DNA from: Hippopus hippopus
Taxonomy: Eukaryota > Mollusca > Bivalvia > Cardiida > Cardiidae
NCBI GenBank assembly: GCA_946811185.2
Contig: OX328104.1
Coordinates: 53,490,505 to 53,554,504 of the forward strand
Direction: 5' to 3'
DNA length: 64,000 nt
Below, piece after piece: positions 21,111-32,648 of this stretch (its first letter is position 1; the number at the start of each line of letters is the position of its first letter). The notes under the pieces are model-generated. The model did no database searches, was not told where the DNA came from, and saw nothing but the letters and a program-made list of their open reading frames with translations. The translations under genes and the position numbers were made by a program.

Positions 21111-22210
21111 TCGCGTTTCAACAGGTTTGATAAACGACTAAGTCTTTTCCACACGTTAAATTTTTAGACTTGACCAAATTGAGAGCACTATGAAATAGAT
21201 CAATCTGCATTCCAATTTTACGGCTGTTGCCGTTTTCAGATAAGATTAGATTCGACTAGAATATCGTTAAATCGTGTATAACTTAAGCCATATTGTTTTG
21301 CAAATAAATGGAAAAGGCAATAGTCGAAACACTGAAAATATAACAGGGTGGTTAAATTCAAGTTGGCATCATTTAAAGACGACAAATAAAATGTGGCTTA
21401 AACGATGGGAATTTTCTTTGGTAGGGACGAATCATTGTGGTAACAGGAAAGGATGCTTATCGCCAGCATTTCATCCTGTTCCGACAATGCTTTCAAATGC
21501 CCTCTTTTTTCTCAGGGTCGTTAAACGAAGGAATTGTTTGGTAACGCGATGACTCTTTCAGTAGCAAATATATAAACTCAACATCTTTCGAAGGCTTAAA
21601 TTACAATCCACTGAAACCGGGAAAGATTTCTATCGCATACACTTGGCTGAAAAATGTGAACAGTATAGATTCACATGCTATGCAGTCTGATCTTGATTCA
21701 TGCCCTCGCTAAAGTCCCCGTTTTTACCTGTGCTACTAAAGAGGCAAATGGTTATTTGATAGATTTGCTCGTCAACTCTTAATATATAAATAGGTAAGCA
21801 AAAGTACCGCCCGGTGACCTAAGATGAAATCAAACCAGCCAAAAAATCATCCAGCTAGAACACGGGTAGGAAACTTCATATTCAGAGCCGATGGCCCCGA
21901 CGAGAAATGTTGTGTTTGTCTTCCGTTTTTGAAAATGTCGGCTGAAAATGTACTGCATTTTGGACTGAAAGGTATTAAAGAAAAAACAAAGCCTACTTCC
22001 TAAGTCATTAATTACAGAAAACTAAATGTTTGAAATGAAGCCCTCATCAATCGGTGCCGACTTGCATATTCAGAGCATGTCCACATAATTGGAGCCCTTC
22101 TTTATTTTTATCATTTTATGTGCTATGTCCTTACCAGCAGTGAATGCAACATTTCAAGACATAAATACACGCTTTTGGAACAGTAAGACTCTCTTTTATT
22201 TGACACTTAA

Positions 22211-23076
22211 AGGTGTTTCAGCGAGTTATTTCTAGCGCAGAGAATTTCATGAAATTTGACACAGAAACACTTCAAAATATGTTCTTTCAGTATGCGAAGA
22301 GATAATCAGACGTTGCCTGATGAACCAAAAAGTTCTGAGCCCACGAAGAACATAACCCTTTTTTCAAATTACACAAAACCCAATTATTGCAGCATACGTC
22401 AGAATTTTGTGATTAAAATCTGTAATTTCAGTCAAATCATGTTCTCTGTGTTTTAAATTCATAGTGGAAACAATGGATCCTCTGACTTTGATGAGAAATT
22501 AACAGAAATTTCAGATTAATGATACGCTATATATGTTTCATTAAAACCCTTAGCCCACAAAATTGCTTATTTTATCACAGAAAAGCAGGACATTATTTGA
22601 ACCATTAAAAAAATCTAGCGCAAAGATTTTTCTCATTTTTCTCAGAAATATACATGGTTATATCCTTTATCAAAAAATGCAAAAAAAAAAAAAGGTTACC
22701 AGGCTACTTTACCCAATATTCGAACTCAATTACCTCCCTTGGAACAAAGAAAGTGACACAAAACACCCAAGATTTCAAATTACTTAGTAAAATGTATTAT
22801 ATCTAGCACTAAATCATATTTTTTTCACAATAAAGATTGTACTCTGTCAACCCTTTCCTTGATATAGTCTCGATTTAACATTGGTATGTGACGGCTTTGG
22901 AAAACATTTTGGTAAAAGGGATAATTGTTCATCACAAGCAATTGTTCCTTTCTGTTCCTTTCCCCACAGCCTTTTCTGCACAAACGGTTCTTTTAATCTC
23001 ATTTAAACCTTGTTTAATTTGTCGTCTGCAGCTTCTTTCAATTTTGAAGTTCCATTTCAATTCATTTAGGAAAGGG
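22211..23076 (+). mobile_element. TTAA-flanked non-coding element, copy 1
   Basis: TTAA occurs at 22207-22210 and 23077-23080. The interior matches 54561-55405 in inverted orientation along its length. Shared words include TTTCAGCGAGTTATTTCTAG at one end and AGGAAAGGG at the other, with GTTCTGAGCCCA and GCAGCTTCTTTCAATTT within. No TIR is obvious and no protein is recognised. Confidence 0.65.
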
Positions 23077-23310
23077 TTAATACCAAATACATATGGTACA
23101 TTTTAATAGATGGGAGAATGGAAGAACAATACAAGTAGAACTGTCCAGAATTACTCAAAGGCATAGATTACTTACGAACCTTATGGCAAAATGCATCAAA
23201 TGATCCTGATTTCTATCAATACCCAGGAAAGAGGGTTAGAAAACGTTGAAAAGGAGGAAATACTTATAATTTTCTCTTTTTACCACACTAAACTTACTAT
23301 CCGGATAAGT

Positions 23311-23619
23311 TAATTGATTGATTGTATGGTGTTTAACGCCGTTTTCAACATTATTTCAGTTATATCGCGGCGGCCAGTGCACCTATCCATGCTTTCCTGG
23401 AGTTTCTGTTACCAGTACTCCGCACAATATTCTTTCCAAGCCACTGGCTGCTTTCCCACATAACCATCGTCGAAACAATGATCAGCGGTGAGAGAGGAAA
23501 GAATCCTGTCGCAATGACTATCATCAATCCTCGGAAAGAAATTGGCCGAGCCCGGGATCGCACTCACGACCCCCTGTTCTCAAGTCCTGTACGCTACCGA
23601 CTGAGCTACCGGTGCTCGG
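23311..23619 (-). mobile_element. Full-length tRNA-derived SINE with 14-bp target duplication
   Basis: On the - strand it begins with a tRNA-like head (GCCGAGCACCGGTAGCTCAG, box A TAGCTCAGTCGG, box B GAGTGCGATCCC). The tail at the left is GGCGTTAAACACCATACAAT with CAATCAATTAA. The direct repeat CTATCCGGATAAGT lies at 23297-23310 and 23620-23633. Related copies are at 8305, 34207 and, in part, 20975 and 16270. Its 3' end resembles that of the different SINE at 19174. Confidence 0.88.
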
Positions 23620-24473
23620 CTATCCGGATAAGTAATGTCCGACAAATGTACATGTTCCCTTTTCGCTGTTTAGGAATGATTTACACCTTCATAAACTGAT
23701 CTTTAAAAAAAAAAGTATCTACCACTACTTTCTCCACGTCTTGCAACAAAAATCAGTAGTCCAATAATAGTACTACAATCAGACAAAGTTACGCGCTAGA
23801 AAACAGAGAAGCGAAGAGACATGCGCAAAAATGTTGCGCACTGACAATCCGATCAAACGTCGTTAAATGGCAATAATAGACTGAATTTAGGTCCGTGACG
23901 TATTATTTTGGCTACGGTCGACCCACGCAACAAATGATTCAGACAACATAATACACTTGTTACAAGCTTCCATAGCTTAAAAAACACGTTAAAACACCAG
24001 AGCATTGCATGACATTCTCCTTTTTCGGAATTTCAAAGACATAAGAACGCATGATTACAATTAATGACAAGTTTACCTGTTTTTTGGTTGTTTTTTTTCA
24101 GCCGATATTTTCAGAAACGGAAGACCAACCAAACATTTTCCCGTCGGAGCCATGGCTCTGAATATGAAGTTTCCTACCCGTGTAGAATGGTCAAGTTCGA
24201 CAAAAGACTTTGAGGTCCGGCATTGCAACAATATTGCTTTATTCTCAATGCCAAATGCATATCTAATACTCCAACACGTTGTACCGACCGATTTCACCTG
24301 AACACGGCGAATTTGACTTTTTAGTAAGAGCTAGAACACTTTCAAAAGAACCACTAAAGCATGGCTAAGAAAAATCCAACTTGTGTTTTTATTCAAACGT
24401 ACAACGCATTTGTTCCAATTTCAACTCTTAGGCTGCTATGCGCAACCTACTGATCTTTTGCAGACAGCGTAGA

Positions 24474-24512
24474 TCAAGATCAGACTGCACAGAATGTGCA
24501 GTCTGATCTTGA
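24474..24512. repeat. Recurrent hairpin, copy A
   Basis: TCAAGATCAGACTGCAC and its complement surround a 5-base loop. Nearly the same hairpin occurs at 11309-11343 and 38130-38166, with related half-copies at 12418, 16975 and 21681. The flanks are shared too (GACAGCG(T/C)AGATCAAG upstream, TACACTGTCCGATA-like downstream), so it is part of a dispersed repeat. Confidence 0.7.
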
Positions 24513-24808
24513 AACTACACTGTCCGATAAGGAGATATTATTCCCCCAAAACATAACTTTGAAATAGCAGTGATTGTATTTTTTCTATCGAATTGAAAAA
24601 TTAATGTTAGTTATTTATCAGGATAAGGATTAAAAGGAGTGCAAGTATCAAAACGACGCTAAGTTCTAAACGAGATGTTCAGATTTTTGTCAAAACACGA
24701 TTTCCTTTTTTTCCTAATGTTTTATTCAGTTTCTTATTTCTTTATACCTTAACCTAAACAAGAAATGATAAACAGTAATTAAAATAGGAAAGTAGTTTCA
24801 AAGCGGTC

Positions 24809-25149
24809 AAAAGTAAACTATAGGGGTGTTAAAATGCATCCAAATTTAAATCATACCATTTAAAAGTATGAAAATTATTATGAAGATGACAATTAGTTAT
24901 TCTACGATCATTCCAAGTGTTAGCCGCTGGCAGAAAGTTGAATTTTTAAACAAGGTAAAAAGTAAATAAAAGATGAGCGACATGGCAACTTTTAACCTAG
25001 TTTAGAAAAATAATATTTCTGCCAGCGACTTCACTTGGACCGATAATACAGTAGAAAATTGTAATATTTATAGTGATTTAAACACTTTTAAATGGTATGA
25101 CTTGAATTTAAAAACTTAAACGCATTGTAACACCAAAATTTTTACTTTT
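24809..25149. mobile_element. Inverted-repeat MITE-like element
   Basis: Arms of about 65 bp: AAAAGTAAAC...TAAATCATACCATTTAAAAG is mirrored by ACTTTTAAATGGTATGACTT...TTTACTTTTA. A second, internal inverted pair TTAGCCGCTGGCAGAAA / TTTCTGCCAGCGACTT lies inside. Related copies begin at 63775 and, in part, at 50280. There is no coding sequence. Confidence 0.65.
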
Positions 25150-25204
25150 AGCTGCTATTGGGCCTTTAAAGTTCTTCATACAGTCCCAACAACTCTGAGA
25201 ACAC

Positions 25205-25262
25205 ACACGCACGCACGCACGCACGCATGCACGCACACACGCACACGCACACACACACAAAT
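25205..25262. repeat. ACGC/CA microsatellite
   Basis: (CACG)n passing into (CA)n, about 55 bp. Confidence 0.9.
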
Positions 25263-25699
25263 AGAAGTTAGCTGATACTTACTTTTCGTATTTGGACTTA
25301 ATGCATGAAAAGGAATAGAAACTGGAATATGGTGCCATTCAAATTTTGACAAAATCTAAATACCATTCATAACCCTTTACAACACAGAAAAAATCTAGAC
25401 TTATCCATATGAAAGTAATTTACAGATGGGAATTCATATGTTTTTTCGAATGATTGTATTTGTCCTTGGATAGGTAGAAAACAGTGTGGGAAAAAGAAAA
25501 AAAAAAAAAAAAAAAAACTAGTTGCAAAATGTTTTCAAACGCCGCTTCCTCAGAGTCGTTAAATCTCGAGATTGTATGGTAAAAGATTTAACTGTGCAAG
25601 TAAGTCTATTCGAAATTTCCAACCAACAGTAATAACCAATTGTTGTGTTTTCAAGGCTTTGATTTTTTTGGGAAAAAAAAAAACAAACACAAAAAAAAA

Positions 25700-27390
25700 G
25701 AGGGCCAAGATGGTCCTGGATCGCTCACCTGAATTTTTGAGAGGACCATAGCCAATTTTTTTTTGAAGTATTGAAAGTTTGGAAACAAAATCATTATTTT
25801 GCCAAGCAATTTTGAAAAGGTCACCTGTAAAAATCATTTCAAAATCTGTCACCACCCCAACAATCATCACCACAGCTATGTTTTTGACGAATCAAAATTC
25901 TGTATATAAAGTTTGTATAGAATTCAGAAAACAATCAATCATAAAGTACAGAAATGGTGATCAACAAGGCGGTTAACACACAGATAGAGGCCCTTTTGAT
26001 AACTGGCTAAATATAATACATGTATCCCAAAGATTACAGTTTTATATTACCTCTTGCAATACATAGCTATCAAATACATCAAGTAGAAAGTGTGCATATC
26101 AGCATTTCTCACCAGTGCACTCACTTACCTGGTATAGGTTGGCGTCTGCAATAGCCCTTTTCATCAAAATTCCTATACAGTCTCTTGATGAAAATTAAAA
26201 GGTCACCAAAGGATCATTTCTGTGAAATTATTTCAAAATCTGACCAGTGGTTTTCAGCGAAGAAGAATTTCAAAAGATTTCTTTAAGTCCATACAGTGCA
26301 AAGAGCCACCCTCCAACAGGCCATGTTTTTCGACGGATCAAAATTTTGCGAACAATTTTTGAAAAGGGTCACCCAACGAACATTTCTGTGAAATTATTTC
26401 AAAATCTGACCAGCGGTTTCAGAGGAGAAGATTTTTAAATAATTTCTTAGAAAATTCCATTTGGTTGTCATGGCAACCAGAGTATTTAATGGAAACAAAT
26501 TCTGTGAACAGGTTTTAAAGGGGACCTCCCAAGGTTAATTTCCAGCCAAGTTAAATCCAAATTGGCCCGGCGGTTTAGGAGGAGAAGATTTTTAAAGAAT
26601 TGTTGACGCCACACGAAGGACGACGGACGACGCACAACGGACCACGCTCGACGGACACAACGTGATCCTTGACATTGCACGACGCAAAGAGCCACCCCCC
26701 CCACCACCACGGCCATGTTTTTAGACGTATCAAAATTTTGCGAACAAATTTTGAAAAGGGTAACCCAAGGAAAATTTTCTGTGAAATTACTTCAAAATCT
26801 GACCAGCTGTTTCAGAGGAGAAGATTTTTAAAGAATTTCTCAGAAAATTCCATTAGGTTGCAATGGCAACCAGAGTTTTTGATGGAATCATATTTTGTGA
26901 ACAATTTTTAAAGAGGACCTCCAAAGGAACATTCCGATCAAGTTTAGTCCAATTTGGCCCAGCGGTTTAGGAGGAGATGTTTAAAGAATTGTTGACACTG
27001 CATGACGCAAAGAGCCTCTCCCACCATCACAACGGCCATGTTTTTCGACGGATCAAAATTTCGTGAACAGTTCTTAAAAGGGTCACCAAGGAACATTTCT
27101 GAGAAATTATATCAAAATCTGACCAGCTGTTTCAGGGGAGAAGATTTTCAAAGAATTTCTTAGAAAATTCCATTTGGTTACCATGACAACCAGATTTTTT
27201 GACGGAAACAAATTCTATGAAAATTTTTTAAAGAGGATCTCCCAAGGAACATTTCTGCCAAAGTTGGTTGACATTGGCTCAGTGGTTTAGGAGGAGATGA
27301 TGTTTAAAGAATTGTTGACGACACACGACGCACAACGGACGCAGGGTTATCCTAAAAGCTCCCCTTCAGCACTTTGTGCTCAGGTGAACT
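25700..27390. repeat. Modular 1.7-kb interspersed repeat
   Basis: It begins AGGGCCAAGATGGTCCTGGA then TCGCTCACCTGAA, and ends GCACTTTGTGCTCAGGTGAA. The outer TCACCTGA / TCAGGTGA are inverted. Inside, a ~350-bp module recurs about three times (26220-26600, 26690-27000, 27030-27340), each with ATTTCAAAATCTGACCAG, TTTCAGAGGAGAAGATTTT, ATTCCAT(T)(A)GGTT..ATGGCAACCAGA and an ACGACG(C)ACGACGGAC-type end. The ORFs across it do not look coding. The class is unknown. Confidence 0.6.
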
Positions 27391-28229
27391 AAAAACACGA
27401 TGATATAGGAATGTTTTTATCAAAGATCAGACCTCAGCTTCTGTGCATTTCAAACTTGATATAAACTGTCCTCAAAAGCTTGGCAAACAAACAGCTAAAA
27501 TCCATTCGCTTCTGACTAGAACTTACTAGACAAGATAATATAGATTGACTGAATATAGAACCCATTCGCTTCTGACTAAAACTGACTAGAGAAGATAATA
27601 GATTGACTGAATATAAAAATACATGTTTATGTTGTTGTCTAAACCACTTGGCCATTAGACCATGAAAAAGAGTATATATACAACTCAAGGTTTGCAGTGC
27701 ATCAAATATTCCACACACGTTTTTCAAGTTTGCATGAGATCGTTATGCTTGTATGTACATTTTTTTTTTATTATGAGCCAGTCACATAATTATTTAGATG
27801 ATCCCCGCCGTACATGTCATAAACATAATTACAAAGTTTTTATGACAGAGAAAAATTCGTTTAAGTCATGAAAATAATGTACCCCTTAAGTGTTATGGTC
27901 TTATGTGATTCGATTGTCTGTTGGAATGTTTCTGTATGCAGCATTAGACAATATTCATGTCTCATTAAGGGTGACTGCTAATTTTTCATGTCTTACCTCG
28001 ATTTCACCGGTACTAGGTCTGGACTCTGAAGTGTTTCGCCACAGAACACTTCTACGAAAAACACAGCGTTTCGATTCTAGATTTTCACCACTAAGCAACG
28101 CAGGACTTTAGGTGTTTTGGTGTATAACATTGTATGTACCCAATAGATGTAAGGTATTCAATTGTCACTTCATCTTGAAAGATAACATACAGTATATGGG
28201 GAAACAAGGGGCAACCAGTTTTGATGTAA

Positions 28230-29100
28230 ATGTGATGTGATGGCCCTTGGCATGCACCAAACTGTTATAATTAGAATCTGGTCCAGGTTTCAACAGTGTG
28301 CCATAACTCTGCAGCCGACAACAGCTGAAGGCACACTGCACCCATTATGTGATAGCAACACGGTTTCACCCCACTTTATTTTGCATAAGTAGTATGTATA
28401 CCCGTGCAAACTATCCACACACGGTTGAACAAAAGTGGTCTTCAATCGAGCATGCCATGCATACGCATTATATTTTCTCGCAGCTATGGTATGAGTGGGC
28501 CTTGAGCTAACCTAGCTCTACCTGAAATAGACTGTCGACCTGTCCCTTTACAGATGAGCCTAGCTACTGCATTGACTGAACAAACAGGCTTGCAAGGGTA
28601 TCACGAAAACCGATGGAGAGATTTCATGCAGCCAACAGTGCTGAACACGGCCGTTATGAAGGCTGTTCAATATTTGCATATGGTTGGAATCAGCTGGGAT
28701 GATCATACAGAGCTTACAGTTGTCAACCAGACTTCCCAACAGTAGTGAAATGAGATTCATGATACCAAAGAAGGATTTCTTACTGCAAAAGGCTGTTGGT
28801 TTGTTCTAATGGTCAATAGCGCGTCCCCATAGTACCAATGGCATGCAAGAGTATCTCAGAAAAGATGGCATTGCACCTCTGGACTAGACAGCCCAATTCC
28901 GTCGCCACAATCCCATAAAGCATATGTGGAATTGGCTGCAGGTCCAACCAAGAAGTATCAAGCAGCTTGGTTCTATTCTTGTGCAATAACTGAGCAACAT
29001 TTCTAGACAATTATCAGAAACCTGACAGAGAACATGAGGAAATTGTTTCAATCTATCATTAAACAGCAGTGAGTCACATACTTTATTTTGATCATAAGAT
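28230..29100 (+). pseudogene. Decayed Tc1-like transposase
   Basis: Remnants appear in order on the + strand: a helix-turn-helix trace around 28240-28330 (HQTVIIRIWSRFQQ); the segment between the first two catalytic residues around 28590-28740 (GISWDDHTELTVVN); and a C-terminal trace around 28905-29085 (IPIKHMWNWLQVQPRSIKQL). Stops and frameshifts are numerous and no catalytic aspartate can be placed with confidence. No TIRs were identified. It is among the oldest transposase relics in the window. Confidence 0.5.
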
Positions 29101-30117
29101 TAGCATGCATTGGCAGTTTTGTTGGCAAGTTTTGAAAACGACAAATCATTAAATTCTATTTTTAAAAAGTCGTTCTACTGGAATACAGGGAGATTTCATC
29201 TAGTACATCATTATAGAAGTGACTCCTTGAATCATAACATTATCGTAACTATATAACCTGTGCACTAAATATTCTTAGTGCGTAGCCAAGTTTGAATACT
29301 TTGAATGTTGAATCATGAAGATTAACATGATGAGTATTGACTTTCTCCACCTCAAATACAATCTTGTAAAAGGTTTTGGTTTTGTTAAAGTACTTTGTAG
29401 TAGTCGTACACTTTAAAGTATTTGTATCTATATACGTTTGAAAATAGTTAATCCCACAAGAAGAGAACTAAGTTTGGGTCTAATTGTGACCATGAAAAAA
29501 GGCCAAGGTTACCAAGTTGTACCTCAGTAATTTGCAATTAATGTCAAACCTTGTCAACTCGCTTATAAAATTTTTGTACCTGTATGACAAACCTTAAATT
29601 GTGGGAAAAGTTGTTAGTTCAACCCCACTAAGAGAATTACCAGTCATATATTCGTGCTTAAGGTCTCACTTTGACTTTGAAAAAGGTCAAGGTAACCATG
29701 TCATGATTTATTCTATCCTAAATCTAAGAAACGTCTATATAATTTAGGTTTGAATGAGTTTAGTCCCGTGAAATATATTGTAAGTATACTAAGTTTCAAA
29801 GTCACTTTTTATAGGCAGATATCTCCTGTGTGTCGTTCATTGTAGAGCAAAACCTCATAATTGTTGAATGTTTACTTTGTCTATATATATTTGTCCATAT
29901 ATATACTAGTATATAATGTCAACATATCCTAGTTCTCCATGAAACAATAAAACAATGTAGTGGGGTTTTCGCTACGTTTGAGTTGACAAAATTAGCGAAA
30001 CTTAGCTAAGACTTAGCTAAGTGATTATAACTACATTGCTGAAGAATGTTGTTTTAAGTTGTCTGCACCATATATGTCTTATAGGTTAAGTACCTGTATA
30101 GAATTAATGAATATCCA
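29100..30117. other. No recognised feature
   Basis: AT-rich, with no exon-like or element-end signals I can support. A GACTTAGCTAAGTGATTATA word near 30010 contains a short palindrome. Confidence 0.35.
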
Positions 30118-30570
30118 TTGCAGCTTGAAATGAATGATATTTGTAATTTAGTCTTAGAAGCTGAAATCATATCAAATTACCCCACCCGCCTTTCTCAGGC
30201 ATATACAATAGAAGGCATGACCACTACATCTAACGAAGTATATCACAAATGTTTGCGCGCATCTTACTGCGCACGTGTTTCTGTCATGGATAGTGAATCA
30301 AAAGTGCACCTATGTATTTTTGGCACACATGGAAATACTATTGGTGCACTGAAACAAGTAGCGCTTTCTTCCGGTATTGATAGTAAAGAGGGGAAAAAAA
30401 AATACAAAAAAAAAAATGGATCTGTAAACTGCAACCATGAAATAATTAAAATACTGTTGACACGGCCTTACACACCAAACAAGCAAACAAAAGCAGAAAA
30501 TTTAAAGCTGTGGAATTATAGCTGTTTCCACTTTGAAAACTATTGTCGGAAAAGGAGAAATCACCCCTAA
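30118..30570 (+). pseudogene. ORF with weak resemblance to a retroelement RNase H region
   Basis: A 150-codon open frame preceded by an AG acceptor-like ATTGCAG. The central part (EVYHKCLRASYCARVSVMDS, then KVHLCIFGTH and GALKQVALSS) is faintly reminiscent of the RNase H-like segment of BEL/Pao polyproteins (H-x-F-C-D-A-S ... K-V-H ... L-K-Q-V-x-L-P), but key acidic residues are missing. The C-terminal third is low-complexity Lys. It may equally be a chance ORF. Confidence 0.2.
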
Positions 30571-31048
30571 TGAGCAATTTCTACTTTTCCCACTATGCCT
30601 ACTGAGTTTTAAAAATTTATCCTATTTTTTTCTTTGAAAAAAAAAAAAAAAAAAAAACTTCCACAGTGACCTTCATCCCTGACGAAATAAGCACAAATAG
30701 GTGCCATTTTTATTTTTTCAAAATGTTTAAAATTATAAATACTATAAGTGTAGAAATTTTAAGAAAAATCTGTCCGGTAGAAAGTGAAAGTATGTATTTA
30801 TTAAAAAATAATCCTTTTTTCGGTCAAATTATCTCCCTTTTCACTCAATGCTCCATATATAACATGCATGTTTGTAGATTTACCACGCTCAAAACCGGGC
30901 TGTTATATAATTTTTGAGCAAAACTAAATGAATTTTCATTAAAACGATGTATACCCGGTATTTGTATATTCTTCCGGTAACTTTTCTGTTTAAGTCATTG
31001 TTTAAAAAAACGTGTTAAATCCAATATAAGTTGAATTTCCGAACTGTA

Positions 31049-32386
31049 CGAGGGTTGTTCGATATGTAATGTGTATTGTACGATATCTCAAAAGCATTCG
31101 ACTCAAATAGTGAAATGAACATTACATCCCTTCAAAGTATTCTCCGCGGTTTGAAATACATAATTTCAATCTCTGAATCCATTTCTGAAATGCGTCACGG
31201 TACGCTGATTTAGGTAGACCTCTGAGGCACTGACTGATGGCTGAGCCAAGGGCTTGTCGGGACTTGTAACGACGACCAGATAAGAACTTTTTAAGTTTTG
31301 GAAAAAGGAAAAAGTCGCATGGGGCTAGATCTGGAGAGTTTGGTGGGTGTGGCAAGACGGTAACCTTCTCCGACTTCAAAAATTGCTTCACAAGCTCAGA
31401 TGTATGTGATGGAGCATTATCATGAAGTAGACGAACATGCCTAAATCCTGACACAGGGCGTCGTTTAAGATAATATTTCTTGACCTTTTTTAGTATAACA
31501 TCTCGGTAATACCGACCTGTAACACTTTTGCCCTTCGGCACCGGAATTTGTACGGCTATACCATCACATGAGAAGAATATGCAATAAAGAACCTTCTTTG
31601 TGCTTGTGCTTCGTTTGGCAACTACAGGCCTTCTACCGTGTTTAGTTAGCCATATTTTGTTTCCAATTTTACTTACTGGTTCGAAATAGTGAACCCATGT
31701 TTTGTCACCAGTAACAATGTTTGCAAATTGTCTTTGATTGAATTTGGGAAACATTTTGACCAATTGCTTAGCGGTTTGTACCCGTACCCGTTTTTGTCAT
31801 CTGTCAATATATGAGGTATCCATCCGGCAGAAATCTTTCGTACTTTCAAAATACGCTGCAAAATGAAATGCACCCGCGATAGCGATATGCCAACAGCGTT
31901 GGCAATATCACGAATCGTGTATCTGCCATCACTTTCAATTATTTCCCTGACTTTTGAGAAATTTGCCTTGCCTGTTAAAGTCACAGGTCGGCCAGATTTT
32001 GCTGCATCTTTGACAGACTCTGAGCCAGTCAGAAATTTCTTTCTCCAACTAAGAACTGTCTCATAAGATACCTTATCAGACCCATAAACTTCACCCAATT
32101 CAGTAAAAATCTGCATTACCGAATGACCGAGTTTTGTGCGAACTTTTATATAAGCTCTAATTTCTTCAATATTCTTAATCCGTTTCCCAACTATTTTTAC
32201 AACAGTGGTCAACGACTAGCTCTATTGAAATGACTGTAAGTTTAAAACTATGTGGAGCTGAAGGCTCGTGTTTATACCGTTGGAAAGGTATTGAATAGAG
32301 CTATTCAAGCGTATAATCATCCACGAAATCGTTGAAAGCGTTATCGCGCTGTGGTACAATACACATTACATATCGAAAAGCCCTCA
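31049..32386 (-). mobile_element. mariner-family element with TIRs and TA duplications
   Basis: TIRs of about 33 bp: left CGAGGGTTGTTCGATATGTA at 31049, and the right end inverted, TGAGGGCTTTTCGATATGTA, ending at 32386. Inside, both continue ATGTGTATTGTAC. TA occurs at 31047-31048 and 32387-32388, the standard Tc1/mariner target duplication. The 1,338-bp length and single transposase on the - strand fit a complete mariner. Confidence 0.9.
31122..32212 (-). pseudogene. mariner transposase (DD34D), one frameshift
   Basis: The N-terminal half (32212 down to about 31795) has paired helix-turn-helix regions (SVMQIFTELGEVYGSDKVSY; YTIRDIANAVGISLSRVHF) and a GRP linker. The catalytic half is in the next frame: VTGDKTWVHYF (first Asp), LLHDNAPSH (second) and SPDLAPCDFF, with 34 residues between the second and third Asp, the mariner signature. 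The frame changes in a run GACAAAAACGGG near 31795; in the upstream frame the expected segment is garbled after LTDD. Otherwise the copy is open, so it is a recently inactivated element. Cut-and-paste transposition at TA is the known family activity. Confidence 0.88.
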
Positions 32387-32565
32387 TATATACATTGGGA
32401 AAAAATAACAATATTGTTAGTTTCAATGACTGATGAACAATCGACACGCTTGCTTCGACGTCATTTTCTGATGTTCGGCCTTGATCCCGTTCGTCGTTAT
32501 GCAGTTCGCCTTCGTATTCGTTTTGGTTTCTTCAGCACCCTTAACCACGTCCTGGATAAAATATA

Positions 32566-32612
32566 CTGACGGAAAAAAGTTTAGCAACAAATTTCAAACT
32601 AACACTACTTTA

Positions 32613-32648
<36 letters not shown>

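Noticed and set aside
26247..26911. ORFs at 26247, 26486 and 26669 as coding
   Set aside because: They fall in the modules of an interspersed repeat and reproduce the same peptide words (HVFRRIKILRT) because the DNA is repeated.
28560..29010. Minus-strand ORFs at 28560-28760 and 28813-29010 as genes
   Set aside because: The + strand of the same region gives Tc1-like phrases in the correct order, so the minus ORFs are antisense shadows.
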